Assembly (NCBI RefSeq): GCF_026241135.1
Contig: NZ_JAPFGA010000009.1
Location: forward strand, 62,001-126,000
Direction: 5' to 3'
Origin: Galbibacter kalidii
GTDB taxonomy: Bacteria; Bacteroidota; Bacteroidia; Flavobacteriales; Flavobacteriaceae
DNA: 64,000 bases
Each line of letters opens with the position of its first letter. Within the stretch, counting starts at the first letter, position 1. The translations under genes were made by a program, and so were the position numbers. Below the pieces are notes generated by a model. The model was not told where the DNA came from and made no database searches. It was given only the letters and a program-made list of their open reading frames with translations. Positions 36,406 to 45,775 of this stretch are shown here, piece after piece.

Positions 36406-37483
36406 GTTTATCATATCGGGAGGAGGAACCGGGGGACATATATACCCGGCCATTGCAATAGCAAACGAGCTTAAGTTTCGCTATCCGGAGGCTTCGTTTT
36501 TGTTTGTGGGAGCCCGGGATAGAATGGAGATGGAGAAAGTCCCGCAAGCCGGTTATGAGATCATAGGCTTGTGGATTTCCGGAATCCAGCGAAAGCTTAC
36601 GCTGAAGAATTTGATGTTTCCTTTTAAACTGATCAGCAGTATATGGAAGGCCAAAAAAATAGTGAAGAAATTCAAGCCTGATATCGCCATAGGAACAGGG
36701 GGTTATGCAAGTGGTCCACTATTGAAAGCCGCTGCGGGAAAAGGAGTGCCTTGTGTGTTGCAAGAGCAAAATTCCTTCCCTGGAATTACCAACAAGTGGT
36801 TGGCAAAGGATGTGAAGAAGATTTTTGTGGCCTATGATGGTTTGGAGCGTTTTTTTCCGGCGGATAAAATCGTGAAAACAGGAAATCCGGTCCGTCAAGA
36901 TCTGTTGGAAATAACGGATAAAAAAGAAGAAGGGTTAAAATTTTTTGAGTTGGATGACAATCGTAAAACACTGTTTGTCATGGGTGGAAGTTTGGGCGCT
37001 CGAAAAATTAACGAATTGGTCGAAAAAAAGCTGAACTTTTTTAAGAAAAAGAACGTACAACTTATATGGCAATGCGGGAAACTGTATTACGAAGAGTACA
37101 AAAAATACGATAGCAAATCAATAAAAGTAAAAGCTTTTATCAACGATATGAATTTGGCATATGCATCGGCAGATATGATCATTTCCCGTGCTGGGGCCAG
37201 TTCGGTTTCTGAACTCGCCATTGTAGGGAAACCGGTTATTTTCATTCCGTCACCCAATGTTGCGGAAGACCATCAAACCAAAAATGCGCAGGCAGTGGTC
37301 GATCATCAGGCCGCAATTTTGATAAAAGAAAACGAGCTTGATTCGGTATTCGAATCTCAATTTTTGTCAGTATTGACTTCTGAAGAAAAACAAAAGGAGT
37401 TGGGAGCGAATTTCAAAAAAATGGCTTTGCCAAATGCCACAAAAGATATTGTGGATGCCATTGAAAAATTAATAAAGGAATAA
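36392..37483 (+). CDS. murG: UDP-GlcNAc:lipid I N-acetylglucosaminyltransferase MurG
   Basis: Makes lipid II at the inner face of the membrane. GTG start inside the ftsW end; 363 aa. [11 protein letters not shown] (near 10-20), the [10 protein letters not shown] loop, [23 protein letters not shown] (near 194-204), [11 protein letters not shown] and EDHQTKNA are present in family order. 7 bp precede murC. Confidence 0.95.
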   Translation: MSNYRFIISGGGTGGHIYPAIAIANELKFRYPEASFLFVGARDRMEMEKVPQAGYEIIGLWISGIQRKLTLKNLMFPFKLISSIWKAKKIVKKFKPDIAIGTGGYASGPLLKAAAGKGVPCVLQEQNSFPGITNKWLAKDVKKIFVAYDGLERFFPADKIVKTGNPVRQDLLEITDKKEEGLKFFELDDNRKTLFVMGGSLGARKINELVEKKLNFFKKKNVQLIWQCGKLYYEEYKKYDSKSIKVKAFINDMNLAYASADMIISRAGASSVSELAIVGKPVIFIPSPNVAEDHQTKNAQAVVDHQAAILIKENELDSVFESQFLSVLTSEEKQKELGANFKKMALPNATKDIVDAIEKLIKE

Positions 37484-37490
37484 AGGAAAG

Positions 37491-38846
37491 ATGAATTTAA
37501 ACAAGATAAATAACGTTTATTTTTTAGGCATAGGAGGCATTGGTATGTCTGCTTTGGCGCGTTATTTTAAATTCATTGGAAAAAATGTTGCCGGCTACGA
37601 CCGCAACGCTACCGATATAACAGACGGGCTGCAAGCGATTGGGATAGACGTTCATTTTGAAGAAGACATCGAGAAAATATCTGAAGTTTTTACAAATAAA
37701 GAAAACACCTTAGTTGTTTATACTCCTGCTGTACCCAAAACACATAAGGAGTATGTTTATTTTTCTGAAAACAGCTTTACGATTCAAAAAAGAGCTGCGG
37801 TTTTAGGTTTGATCACCAAAGACACCTATTGCTTTGCAGTGGCAGGAACTCACGGAAAAACAACAACGAGTGCCATTTTAGCCCATATTTTGAAAGAGAC
37901 CGGCACTCCCATAACAGCCTTTTTAGGAGGTGTTTCAGAAAATTTTAACACCAATTTTATTATTGAAGGGAATAAATATACCGTTGTAGAAGCCGACGAA
38001 TTTGACCGTTCGTTTTTACACCTATCGCCAACTGTGGCATGTATCACTACTATGGATGCCGATCATTTGGATGTTTACGGTGATGAAGTTGGTATAAAAG
38101 AGGCCTTTGTTGAATTCACTAAAAAACTAAAGTCCAAAGGGAAGCTTTTTGTGAAAAGCGGACTTCCGATTGACGGAATCACCTACGGAATAGAAGACAA
38201 ATCAGATTATACAATCAACAATATAAAGATAACTGACTCAACCTACCATTTTGATTTAAAAACTCCTACAGAATTCATTGAAGGAGTTCGGTTTAACAAG
38301 CCTGGAAAACACAACTTGTTGAACGCATTAGCAGCATTGGCGATGGCGGCAACTATAGGTACCCCCCTAAGCCGCCTTGCCGACGCGCTATCTAGTTTTA
38401 AAGGAATAAAAAGAAGGTTTTCTTATCAGATCAATGAGAAAAACCTGGTTTATATCGATGATTATGCACATCATCCTACAGAAATTGACGCTGTTCATGA
38501 AGCCGTTAGAAGTGCACACCCCAACAAAAGGGTAACGGCTATTTTTCAGCCACATCTGTTTTCGAGAACAAAAGATTTTGCCCCTGAATTTTCAAAGAGC
38601 TTAGCTTGTTTTGATGAAATTATTTTACTGGACATTTACCCTGCCAGAGAAGAACCTATGGAAGGAGTCACATCCGACTGGTTGCTTGGGATGATAAAAC
38701 ATCCCGACAAACAGAAGGTGACCAAAGAAGAACTTCCGGAAGTATTGAAAAAAAGTACTTCACAGGTTTTTTTGAGTATTGGCGCGGGAGATATTGGACA
38801 AGAAGTTAATTCCATAAAAAAGACGTTAAGTGAGAAAATACAGTAG
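37491..38846 (+). CDS. murC: UDP-MurNAc:L-alanine ligase MurC
   Basis: First amino-acid ligase of stem peptide synthesis. 451 aa; GIGGIGMSALA (near 13-23), P-loop GTHGKTTT (near 119-126), EADEFDRSFLHL (near 167-178), KRRFSY, DDYAHHPTEI (near 323-332) and IFQPHLFSRTKDF. The 3' end overlaps ftsQ by 17 bp. Confidence 0.95.
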   Translation: MNLNKINNVYFLGIGGIGMSALARYFKFIGKNVAGYDRNATDITDGLQAIGIDVHFEEDIEKISEVFTNKENTLVVYTPAVPKTHKEYVYFSENSFTIQKRAAVLGLITKDTYCFAVAGTHGKTTTSAILAHILKETGTPITAFLGGVSENFNTNFIIEGNKYTVVEADEFDRSFLHLSPTVACITTMDADHLDVYGDEVGIKEAFVEFTKKLKSKGKLFVKSGLPIDGITYGIEDKSDYTINNIKITDSTYHFDLKTPTEFIEGVRFNKPGKHNLLNALAALAMAATIGTPLSRLADALSSFKGIKRRFSYQINEKNLVYIDDYAHHPTEIDAVHEAVRSAHPNKRVTAIFQPHLFSRTKDFAPEFSKSLACFDEIILLDIYPAREEPMEGVTSDWLLGMIKHPDKQKVTKEELPEVLKKSTSQVFLSIGAGDIGQEVNSIKKTLSEKIQ

Positions 38847-39549
38847 TTACATAAAATTATTGGCAGTTTTCCTCCTGTTGGGATTCTTATATTCCTTTTC
38901 AAACAAGAGGAATGATAAACGCATGTCGAGCAAGAGTTGTCAGATTGAATATCTGGATGATGGTGGTTTGTTTATCACCAGAAATTCAGTTAATAAATTG
39001 TTGATACAAAATGAAGACACCACTTCGAGCGTATCCAAAGAAAAATTAGCTTTGAATAAAATGGAGAAAACACTCAATGCCAACGAGATGGTTCGGAAGG
39101 CAGATGTGTATGTATCTATAAATGGGGAAGTTGGAGCAAAAATACTTCAGCGCACGCCTATAGTGAGGGTTGAAGGACAACAATCGTTTTACGTAGACAG
39201 TCAAGGCAAAGAGATGTCATTGTCTCCTGTATATTCAGCCAGAGTGCCTTTGGTAACCGGTTCCGGAATAAAAAAGAACTTGTCTGAATTGTACGAACTG
39301 GCAAAATTCATAAGAGGCGATGAATTTTTGAAGAAGAATGTTATCGGGATTCACCAAGAGGGAGATCGCTTTGAATTGAAAATGCGAACCGAAGGCTTTA
39401 TTTTGAAAGTAGGGAAGGTTGACAATCTGGAATCTAAATTCAATAATTTCAAAGCATTTTATCAGAAGGGATTACACGATAAAACGCTAGATCAGTATAA
39501 GGTTGTAAACCTCAATTTTGAGAATCAGGTTGTGTGTACCAAAAAATAA
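38830..39549 (+). CDS. ftsQ: Cell division protein FtsQ
   Basis: Bitopic inner-membrane divisome protein (239 aa): short basic N-terminus, one membrane helix (about 7-22, LLAVFLLLGFLYSF), then a periplasmic POTRA-like/FtsQ part (about 40-230, with VRKADVYVSINGEVGAKILQRTPIVRV). Very divergent from E. coli FtsQ; the call rests on topology and on its position between murC and ftsA. GTG start inside murC. Confidence 0.88.
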   Translation: MRKYSSYIKLLAVFLLLGFLYSFSNKRNDKRMSSKSCQIEYLDDGGLFITRNSVNKLLIQNEDTTSSVSKEKLALNKMEKTLNANEMVRKADVYVSINGEVGAKILQRTPIVRVEGQQSFYVDSQGKEMSLSPVYSARVPLVTGSGIKKNLSELYELAKFIRGDEFLKKNVIGIHQEGDRFELKMRTEGFILKVGKVDNLESKFNNFKAFYQKGLHDKTLDQYKVVNLNFENQVVCTKK

Positions 39550-39552
39550 ATT

Positions 39553-40896
39553 ATGGAAGTTACTAGATACGCTGTAGGATTAGACATAGGGACCACTAAG
39601 ATAGTGGCGATGATTGGCCGTGAGAATGATTATGGTAAACTTGAGATATTGGGTGTCGGCAAATCCAAAAGTTTAGGGGTACACAGAGGTGTGGTAAACA
39701 ATATTACACAAACCATTCAATCGATACAACAAGCGGTTCAGGAAGCAGAAAGTGTTTCCGGACTTAAAATAGAGGATTGTGTGGTGGGTATTGCCGGACA
39801 GCACATCAGAAGTTTACAGCACAGTGATTATATCACCAGATCAGATTCTGAAGAAGTGATCAATGAAGAAGACTTGGATAAATTATGTAATCAAGTTTAT
39901 AAGTTGGTGATGTTGCCGGGAGAAGAGATCATCCACGTGTTGCCACAGGAATATAAGGTAGACGGACAAGCAGAGATCAAAGAACCCATTGGGATGTATG
40001 GTGGACGTTTGGAAGCCAATTTTCATGTGGTTGTAGGGCAGGTTTCTTCCATCAGGAATATCGGAAGATGTGTGAAAAGCTCAGGTTTGGATCTGGCAGG
40101 GATCACATTAGAGCCTCTTGCCGCTGCCAATGCGGTGTTGAGTCAGGAAGAAAAAGAAGCCGGTGTGGCTTTGATCGATATAGGAGGAGGAACAACCGAT
40201 TTAGCTATTTTCAAAGACGGGATCATCAGGCATACGGCAGTGATTCCTTTTGGCGGAAATGTGGTTACCGAAGACATCAAAGAAGGTTGCTCTATCATAG
40301 AAAAACAAGCAGAGCTCCTGAAGGTGAAATTCGGTTCAGCCTGGCCGGGAGAAAACAAAGACAACGAGATTGTTTCCATCCCCGGATTGAGAGGGAGGGA
40401 GCCTAAAGAAATAACACTGAAAAACCTGTCGAAGATCATTCATGCCAGAGTGGTAGAGATTATCGAACAGGTGTATATGGAAATCAAAAATTACGGGCAT
40501 GAAGAACAAAAGAAAAAACTGATTGCCGGTATTGTGTTGACAGGAGGAGGGAGTCAGCTCAATCATTTAAAGCAGTTAGTGGAATACATCACCGGAATGG
40601 ATACCAGAATAGGATATCCGAATGAACACCTGGCCGGTGATTCCGATACTGAAGTGGCCAGCCCGGTATATGCCACTGCAGTGGGATTGGTTATCAATGC
40701 TATTGAGCAGCAGAAGAAAAACAATCCGAGTCCTTCCATTAAAACCGAAAAGAAGGAAGCGAAAAAAGAAACACAGCAAGAACAAACCGAAGATAACGAA
40801 TCAACGCCCCAAACAACTGAACCGCCAAGAGAGCGTAAAAGCTTTCTTGAGAAATGGTCAGAGAAGTTAAAAGATTTCTTGGATAATGCCGAATAA
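39553..40896 (+). CDS. ftsA: Cell division protein FtsA
   Basis: Actin-like ATPase tethering FtsZ to the membrane. 447 aa; phosphate-1 motif GLDIGTTKI (near 9-17), ALIDIGGGTTDLAIF (near 203-217) and GIVLTGGGSQL (near 325-335). A low-complexity linker rich in Lys, Glu, Gln and Thr (about 388-428) leads to a terminal amphipathic helix SFLEKWSEKLKDFL, the membrane-targeting element. It starts 3 bp after ftsQ; ftsZ follows after 59 bp. Confidence 0.95.
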   Translation: MEVTRYAVGLDIGTTKIVAMIGRENDYGKLEILGVGKSKSLGVHRGVVNNITQTIQSIQQAVQEAESVSGLKIEDCVVGIAGQHIRSLQHSDYITRSDSEEVINEEDLDKLCNQVYKLVMLPGEEIIHVLPQEYKVDGQAEIKEPIGMYGGRLEANFHVVVGQVSSIRNIGRCVKSSGLDLAGITLEPLAAANAVLSQEEKEAGVALIDIGGGTTDLAIFKDGIIRHTAVIPFGGNVVTEDIKEGCSIIEKQAELLKVKFGSAWPGENKDNEIVSIPGLRGREPKEITLKNLSKIIHARVVEIIEQVYMEIKNYGHEEQKKKLIAGIVLTGGGSQLNHLKQLVEYITGMDTRIGYPNEHLAGDSDTEVASPVYATAVGLVINAIEQQKKNNPSPSIKTEKKEAKKETQQEQTEDNESTPQTTEPPRERKSFLEKWSEKLKDFLDNAE

Positions 40897-40955
40897 TGGC
40901 TCTTTCCGGGAAAGTGTAAGTATTAAATAGCATAAACAGGGTAAAAAGTATTATT

Positions 40956-42914
40956 ATGAGTAGCAAGAAAGATAAGAAAGATATGGGAGACATCTCATTC
41001 GACTTACCGAAGAACCAAAGTAATGTGATCAAGGTTATTGGCGTTGGCGGTGGCGGTAGTAACGCGATCAATTACATGTTTCAACAAGGAATAAACGGAG
41101 TAGACTTTGTGGTTTGTAACACCGATTCACAAGCGTTGCAAAACAGTGGCGTTCCCAACAAAGTACAGTTGGGGGTATCGCTTACCGAAGGACTTGGCGC
41201 AGGAGCCAACCCGGAGGTAGGGGAGAAAGCAGCTATTGAAAGCTTAGAAGAATTACAGGCCATGTTGGACACCAATACCAAAATGCTTTTCATTACAGCA
41301 GGTATGGGAGGTGGAACAGGAACCGGAGCGGCACCTGTTATAGCCAAACTTGCTAAAGACATGAACATACTCACTGTGGGTATTGTGACCATCCCTTTTC
41401 AGTTTGAAGGGAAAATGCGTAATGAACAAGCACAAAGAGGGGTTGAAAAATTGCGTTCCCATGTGGATTCGCTTATTATGATCAACAACAACAAACTAAG
41501 GGAAGTGTATGGAAACCTCGGTTTTAAAGCCGGTTTCTCTAAGGCTGATGAAGTGTTGGCAACAGCCGCAAGAGGTATTGCAGAAGTAATTACCCACCAC
41601 TATACCCAGAATATTGACTTGAGGGATGCAAAAACGGTACTTTCCAACAGTGGGACTGCCATTATGGGATCGGCCACTGCCACAGGATCCAACCGTGCCC
41701 CTGAAGCCATTATGAAAGCGTTGGACTCTCCACTACTAAATGATAACAAAATTTCAGGCGCCCAAAATGTACTGCTACTAATTGTTTCGGGAGCTGAAGA
41801 AATTACCCTGGACGAAATAGGAGATATCAACGATCATATTCAGACTGAAGCCGGTTATAATGCAAACATCATCATGGGTGTTGGTGAAGATGAAAGCTTA
41901 GGAGAAGCTATTGCCGTAACGGTTATTGCAACGGGATTTAACCCAGAGCAGCAACATGAAATAGTTAATACCGAAGCCAAAAAAATTATCCACACCTTGG
42001 AAGATGAACAAAAAGCTGTTCACGATTTAACTCCTAAAAATGCTTCAAAACCTATATCGAATATCAGTAATGATGAAGAACCAAAGCCTGTTGCAAAAAA
42101 AGAGCATAAACAGGAAAAAGTAATTAAACACACTTTGGTTGAAGAGCCCGAAGAGGAGGAGGGAAATAAAATGGAGTTGATACCAACTTCAGAATTGATC
42201 AAGAATATCAACGTGGTGTATGATGAAATTTCTGTTGAAGAAGATGATTTTGTCATCATCGACACCACAGCAAAGATCAAGGATATCGATGTGGTAGATC
42301 CGGAAATATTGAAACCAAAGGATAAAAAACAGACCACTTTATCTTTTGATATGCCGTTGAACACCAATGAAGAAGAAGAGGAAGAAGAACGAACGGTGAC
42401 ATTCGATCTTACCGATAAGGTAGACGATTATGAAGTGAAAGATCCGGTGGAAGTTGTTCCGATAACCGAGGTTTCAGAAGGTGGAACCAAGCGTTACAGC
42501 CTTGACGATTATATGGAGATGGAAGATCAGTTGACCAATGCAAAACCCAAGGCCAAACAAGAAGAGGAAGAGGTAGAAGAAGAATTGGCTTTTGAAAAGA
42601 AAGTGGTAGAAGAAAAGCCTTCAGAAAAACCGCAGTCTGAAGAAATAGACCCTATGAACAGTTCTATTGAAGAGAACTTAAAAAGTAGGGCGGAGGAACG
42701 CAGGAAAAAATTGAAGGATTTCAACTACAAGTTTCACAACAATGCTTCGAAAATCGAAGAAATTGAAAAGCAACCCGCATATAAAAGAATGGGGATAGAC
42801 TTGGAAGATAAAAATGATGCGGATCAATCTTCGAGAATGAGTGTAGGCTCAGACAGTAATGAAGAAACACAATTGAGAAGTAATAATTCTTTTCTCCATG
42901 ACAATGTAGATTAA
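40956..42914 (+). CDS. ftsZ: Cell division protein FtsZ with long acidic C-terminal tail
   Basis: Tubulin-like GTPase forming the Z-ring. 652 aa. The GTPase core (about 22-335) has GVGGGGSNAI and the tubulin signature GGGTGTG at 118-124. It is followed by about 300 residues of low-complexity, Glu/Asp/Lys-rich linker and a conserved end (RSNNSFLHDNVD). The tail is nearly as long as the core; E. coli FtsZ has a linker of about 50 residues. The gene is closed by the terminator at 42940-42979, the end of the dcw transcript. Confidence 0.95.
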   Translation: MSSKKDKKDMGDISFDLPKNQSNVIKVIGVGGGGSNAINYMFQQGINGVDFVVCNTDSQALQNSGVPNKVQLGVSLTEGLGAGANPEVGEKAAIESLEELQAMLDTNTKMLFITAGMGGGTGTGAAPVIAKLAKDMNILTVGIVTIPFQFEGKMRNEQAQRGVEKLRSHVDSLIMINNNKLREVYGNLGFKAGFSKADEVLATAARGIAEVITHHYTQNIDLRDAKTVLSNSGTAIMGSATATGSNRAPEAIMKALDSPLLNDNKISGAQNVLLLIVSGAEEITLDEIGDINDHIQTEAGYNANIIMGVGEDESLGEAIAVTVIATGFNPEQQHEIVNTEAKKIIHTLEDEQKAVHDLTPKNASKPISNISNDEEPKPVAKKEHKQEKVIKHTLVEEPEEEEGNKMELIPTSELIKNINVVYDEISVEEDDFVIIDTTAKIKDIDVVDPEILKPKDKKQTTLSFDMPLNTNEEEEEEERTVTFDLTDKVDDYEVKDPVEVVPITEVSEGGTKRYSLDDYMEMEDQLTNAKPKAKQEEEEVEEELAFEKKVVEEKPSEKPQSEEIDPMNSSIEENLKSRAEERRKKLKDFNYKFHNNASKIEEIEKQPAYKRMGIDLEDKNDADQSSRMSVGSDSNEETQLRSNNSFLHDNVD

Positions 42915-42939
42915 TAGCATTTGTAATAATAGCTGAGAA

Positions 42940-42979
42940 AACCCGGAATCTTTTTAAAAAGGTTTCGGGTTATTTTTTT
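42940..42979 (+). terminator. Rho-independent terminator after ftsZ
   Basis: Stem AACCCGGAATCTTTTT / AAAAAGGTTTCGGGTT (16 bp, one mismatch) followed by ATTTTTTTA. It marks the end of the dcw operon. Confidence 0.85.
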
Positions 42980-43012
42980 ATCTTCGCACAGTATTATAAC
43001 AAGGATACAGTT

Positions 43013-43462
43013 ATGGGTTTACAAGATACAATAATGACAGCCATGAAAGAGGCAATGAAGACAAAAGATTCTGTGGCTTTAGAGGCATTGAGAGCAGTGA
43101 AGTCTGAGCTTTTACTTGCTAAGACCAATGCGGCTACTAAAGACGGCTTGTCTGAAGAAGAGGAGATCAAATTGTTGCAAAAACTTGTAAAGCAAAGAAA
43201 AGATAGTGCCGGGATTTTTCAAGAACAAGGTAGAGCTGATTTGGCCGAACCGGAATTGGCACAAGCAGCTGTTATTGAGAAATTCCTGCCGGAACAACTC
43301 AGTGAAGATGAAATAGGCAAGATCGTAGACAAAATTATTTCCAAAACCGGAGCAGAAAGCATGAAAGACATGGGGAAAGTGATGGGAATGGCTTCCAAAG
43401 AATTGGCCGGAAGAGCGGATGGAAAAACGATCTCTACGGTTGTAAAACAACGACTTTCATAA
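43013..43462 (+). CDS. GatB/YqeY domain protein
   Basis: 149-residue YqeY-type protein: an all-helical domain also found at the C-terminus of GatB, with EALRAVKSELLLAK, EEIKLLQKLVKQRKDSAGIF and EKFLPEQLSEDEI. It may bind tRNA, but the function is unproven. Independently transcribed: the ftsZ terminator lies before it and a TATCTTCG near-match to the -7 box lies at 42979-42986. Confidence 0.9.
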   Translation: MGLQDTIMTAMKEAMKTKDSVALEALRAVKSELLLAKTNAATKDGLSEEEEIKLLQKLVKQRKDSAGIFQEQGRADLAEPELAQAAVIEKFLPEQLSEDEIGKIVDKIISKTGAESMKDMGKVMGMASKELAGRADGKTISTVVKQRLS

Positions 43463-43473
43463 ACGATAAATAG

Positions 43474-43496
43474 ATTCCTGCTATCACCGCAGGAAT
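43474..43496. repeat. Palindrome between the yqeY-like gene and tRNA-Arg
   Basis: ATTCCTGC / GCAGGAAT with a 7-nt loop, 11 bp after the stop codon and 2 bp before the tRNA. It shares TCCTGC/GCAGGA arms with the hairpin at 18607-18622. It may serve as a terminator, although no T-run follows. Confidence 0.5.
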
Positions 43497-43498
43497 AA

Positions 43499-43575
43499 GG
43501 CCCCGTGGCGCAACTGAATAGCGCATCAGATTTCGGCTCTGAGGGTTGCAGGTTTGAATCCTGCCGGGGTCACCA
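43499..43575 (+). tRNA. tRNA-Arg (anticodon TCG)
   Basis: A complete 77-nt cloverleaf can be folded by eye: acceptor GGCCCCG / CGGGGTC (one G-T pair), D stem GCGC/GCGC, anticodon stem TCAGA/TCTGA with loop TTTCGGC (anticodon TCG), variable loop GGGTT, T stem GCAGG/CCTGC with loop TTTGAAT, discriminator A and encoded CCA. It reads CGA and probably other CGN codons. A terminator follows immediately. Confidence 0.93.
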
Positions 43576-43577
43576 TC

Positions 43578-43616
43578 GAGGACAAGTCCATTTTCAGGGA
43601 ATTGTCCTCTTTTTTA
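43578..43616 (+). terminator. Rho-independent terminator after tRNA-Arg
   Basis: GAGGACAA / TTGTCCTC stem, 16-nt loop and a T-run. The IS element starts just after it. Confidence 0.8.
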
Positions 43617-43619
43617 TTT

Positions 43620-44644
43620 TTAACGTGAGTTCGAGATAAAAAAGAGAGATATTCAGGAAGAAAAAGCAGAAAATTTAGTAAATTAAAGTACTGATTTTCA
43701 ATTTTATAACTAAACTTTCTGCGTATGATTTCTACTGATAAAATTACCGAAATTTTTTATCTTATCGATGAATTTTGCAAAGAATTTGAAAAAGCGACCC
43801 ATAAATCTGCCCTTCAACGGGATAGACAAACCAAAAAGAGAAACCGCAAAGCAAAACTGTCCGATAGTGAAGTTATGACCATTATGGATCTGTTTCACCA
43901 TAAGCAGTTTAGGAACCTAAAACGCTTTTACCTATATTACGTGAGGGTTCATATGAAAGGGGAATTTCCACAAACCGTATCCTATAACCGTTTTGTAGAG
44001 TTACAGCAAAAAGTAGTGCTTCCTATAGCCATTTTTCTAAAAACTTGTTGTTTGGGACGTTGTACAGGGATCTCCTTCATAGATTCTACCCCTTTACGGG
44101 CCTGCCATATTAAAAGGGAGAAGCAGCACAAGACCTTTAAGGGCATGGCTACTAAGGGACAGTGTTCCATAGGTTGGTTTTTTGGGTTTAAGCTGCACTT
44201 GATTGTCAATGACAAAGGGGAGATCCTGGATTTTATGCTCACTCAAGGAAACGTAGATGACAGGGAACCACTGAAGAACCTCAATTTCCATAAGAGGGTC
44301 TTTGGGAAAATATATGGCGACAAAGGTTATATAGGAAAGGATTTGTTTGAGCAACTCTTTGTAGATGGAGTACATTTAGTAACCAAGATCAGAAAGAATA
44401 TGAAAAACTGCCTAATGCTTTTACAGGACAAGATCATGCTCAAGAAGCAAGCCTTGATTGAAACCGTAAACGATGAGATCAAAAATCAGTGTCAAGTGGA
44501 ACACACAAGACACAGGAGCTTTGAAAATTTTATCACCAACCTGCTTTCTGGATTAATAGCCTATTCGTTCTTTGATAAAAAACCTTCCTTAAACCTTGGA
44601 AATCATTGATCAAAGAATCGTGGCTTAAATCGAACTCACGTTAA
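43620..44644 (+). mobile_element. IS982-family insertion sequence
   Basis: About 1,025 bp bounded by perfect 15-bp terminal inverted repeats TTAACGTGAGTTCGA (43620-43634) and its complement (44630-44644). One intact transposase frame. No clear target duplication is visible. It sits between the tRNA-Arg terminator and the last codons of a convergent membrane-protein gene. Confidence 0.85.
43725..44609 (+). CDS. IS982-family transposase
   Basis: 294-residue DDE transposase. An N-terminal helical region (KLSDSEVMTIMDLF near 44-57) is followed by the RNase-H-like catalytic domain: first Asp D120 in FIDSTPL, second Asp D199 in YGDKGYIG, and a Glu in the ETVNDEIKN region near 246 as the third candidate residue. 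HTRHRSFENF near the C-terminus is typical of IS982. Length is normal for the family and the frame is intact, so the element may still be active. Confidence 0.9.
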   Translation: MISTDKITEIFYLIDEFCKEFEKATHKSALQRDRQTKKRNRKAKLSDSEVMTIMDLFHHKQFRNLKRFYLYYVRVHMKGEFPQTVSYNRFVELQQKVVLPIAIFLKTCCLGRCTGISFIDSTPLRACHIKREKQHKTFKGMATKGQCSIGWFFGFKLHLIVNDKGEILDFMLTQGNVDDREPLKNLNFHKRVFGKIYGDKGYIGKDLFEQLFVDGVHLVTKIRKNMKNCLMLLQDKIMLKKQALIETVNDEIKNQCQVEHTRHRSFENFITNLLSGLIAYSFFDKKPSLNLGNH

Positions 44645-45099
44645 CTTATACCGCGATACGTTGCTAGAGCCATTCCCCAAACAATGATACATGATAAAAA
44701 AATTCCAATAGTATTAGCCCAAAAAGCTTTTTGGTAAGGCATCTTGAATAAGGAAGAAGCGATAGTGCCCGCATATACTCCAGTTCCAGGTATTGGCAGC
44801 ATTACAAAAATTAAAATTCCCCAAAAGCCGAATTTGGTAATGTTGGAACCTGCCCTAGCCTTAACCCGTTGAGCCACTTTAATAGCCCCCTTTTTATAAA
44901 ATTTCCATTTTAACAGAGAATGATTTAAATGGTCTAAAAAAAATGTCATAACGGGGTATACCAACACATTGGCTAAAAAACAAACTATAAATGAAATATA
45001 AATATTTACATTATTAAAAATAGCGTATGGAATTCCAACTTTTGCCTCTCCTAAAGGAGAAATACTCCATAAAGCGGCAATTAATATTTCTGCTATCAA
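44641..45099 (-). CDS. COG2426-type small membrane protein, 3' end met by the IS
   Basis: 152-residue inner-membrane protein with about four hydrophobic segments, resembling the 'putative small multidrug export protein' family (COG2426); conserved part GFWGILIFVMLPIPGTGVYAGTIASSLFKM near 94-123. Transport function is not proven. Its stop codon (complement of 44641-44643) lies within the right inverted repeat of the IS982 element, so the insertion has probably replaced the original C-terminus. The loss is likely only a few residues, because the length is close to the family norm. Confidence 0.72.
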   Translation of the reverse strand: MIAEILIAALWSISPLGEAKVGIPYAIFNNVNIYISFIVCFLANVLVYPVMTFFLDHLNHSLLKWKFYKKGAIKVAQRVKARAGSNITKFGFWGILIFVMLPIPGTGVYAGTIASSLFKMPYQKAFWANTIGIFLSCIIVWGMALATYRGIS

Positions 45100-45775
45100 A
45101 GTGATTTTTTTGCAAAAATAGGAATTAAAAATATCCGTCTGTTAGCGACAATATCATTTATGTGTTATTTAACATTTTCAGGGAAGGCCACACGGACTTG
45201 CAACAAAAAATTGGACAATTAGTTGAGGGGCCAGGCTGCCAGTTTCTGATTATACATATTTATTTCAAATTCTTTAATTGTTTTATATCCTAAAATAAGA
45301 GTGTTTTCTTTTTCAATTTTTGAGATTTGGCCTCTTTTTTTCTTTATGTAAATAGCTGTTAATCGTATGTATTATAGCCATGATTTCATTGACTGTTATG
45401 AATAATTAGAATATTATTGTCCAGATCGGATGCCAATTGCAAAAAGCTTCGTTAGGTCAAGTTAAGCAGCTTCAATTATAAGCTGATATGTAAAACAAAA
45501 TTAAAAACCTTTACACAAATAGTGTTATATATTTCCTGATATTCTTTTATTACGGATTGCTTTAGTTTAAAAAAGCGTCAATAACACTAGCATAATAATT
45601 CATTAGAGAATGATTTGTTTGATGAATTATTCAACAGAAACAAAAAATATCCAGATAATTTTCTTAACTTTAAAAGGAACTCCCCAGCCTAATTTTAATA
45701 TCCTCATTACGTTTACGGAACAGTATAAGAAAGAAATTTCCTGATTTTTCATTCAGTTAAAAATAACAGAAAACC
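45100..45775. other. 676-bp AT-rich gap upstream of the aconitase gene
   Basis: Apart from the transposase remnant at 45211-45340, no gene, tRNA or clear hairpin was recognised. The sequence is AT-rich with many stops in all frames, consistent with decayed mobile DNA. Confidence 0.5.
45211..45340 (-). pseudogene. Decayed C-terminal fragment of an IS3-like transposase
   Basis: Reading the minus strand gives ...KENTLILGYKTIKEFEI, NMYNQKLAAWPLN and a stop. The LGYKTIKEF part matches the C-terminal pattern of IS3-family (IS150-like) transposases (H/S-x-LGYxTPxEF). No open frame extends upstream. The sequence just beyond the stop (GGACTTGCAACAAAAAATT, near 45194-45212) may be a relic of the element's end. 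Identification is from a short stretch only. Confidence 0.4.

Noticed and set aside
40068-40406. 112-codon frame inside ftsA, other frame
   Set aside because: Arg/Cys-rich shadow of the ftsA sequence; no support.
43499-43575. tRNA-Arg as attachment site of an integrated element
   Set aside because: No integrase gene and no second copy of the tRNA 3' end was found in the window; kept only as a possible hot spot.
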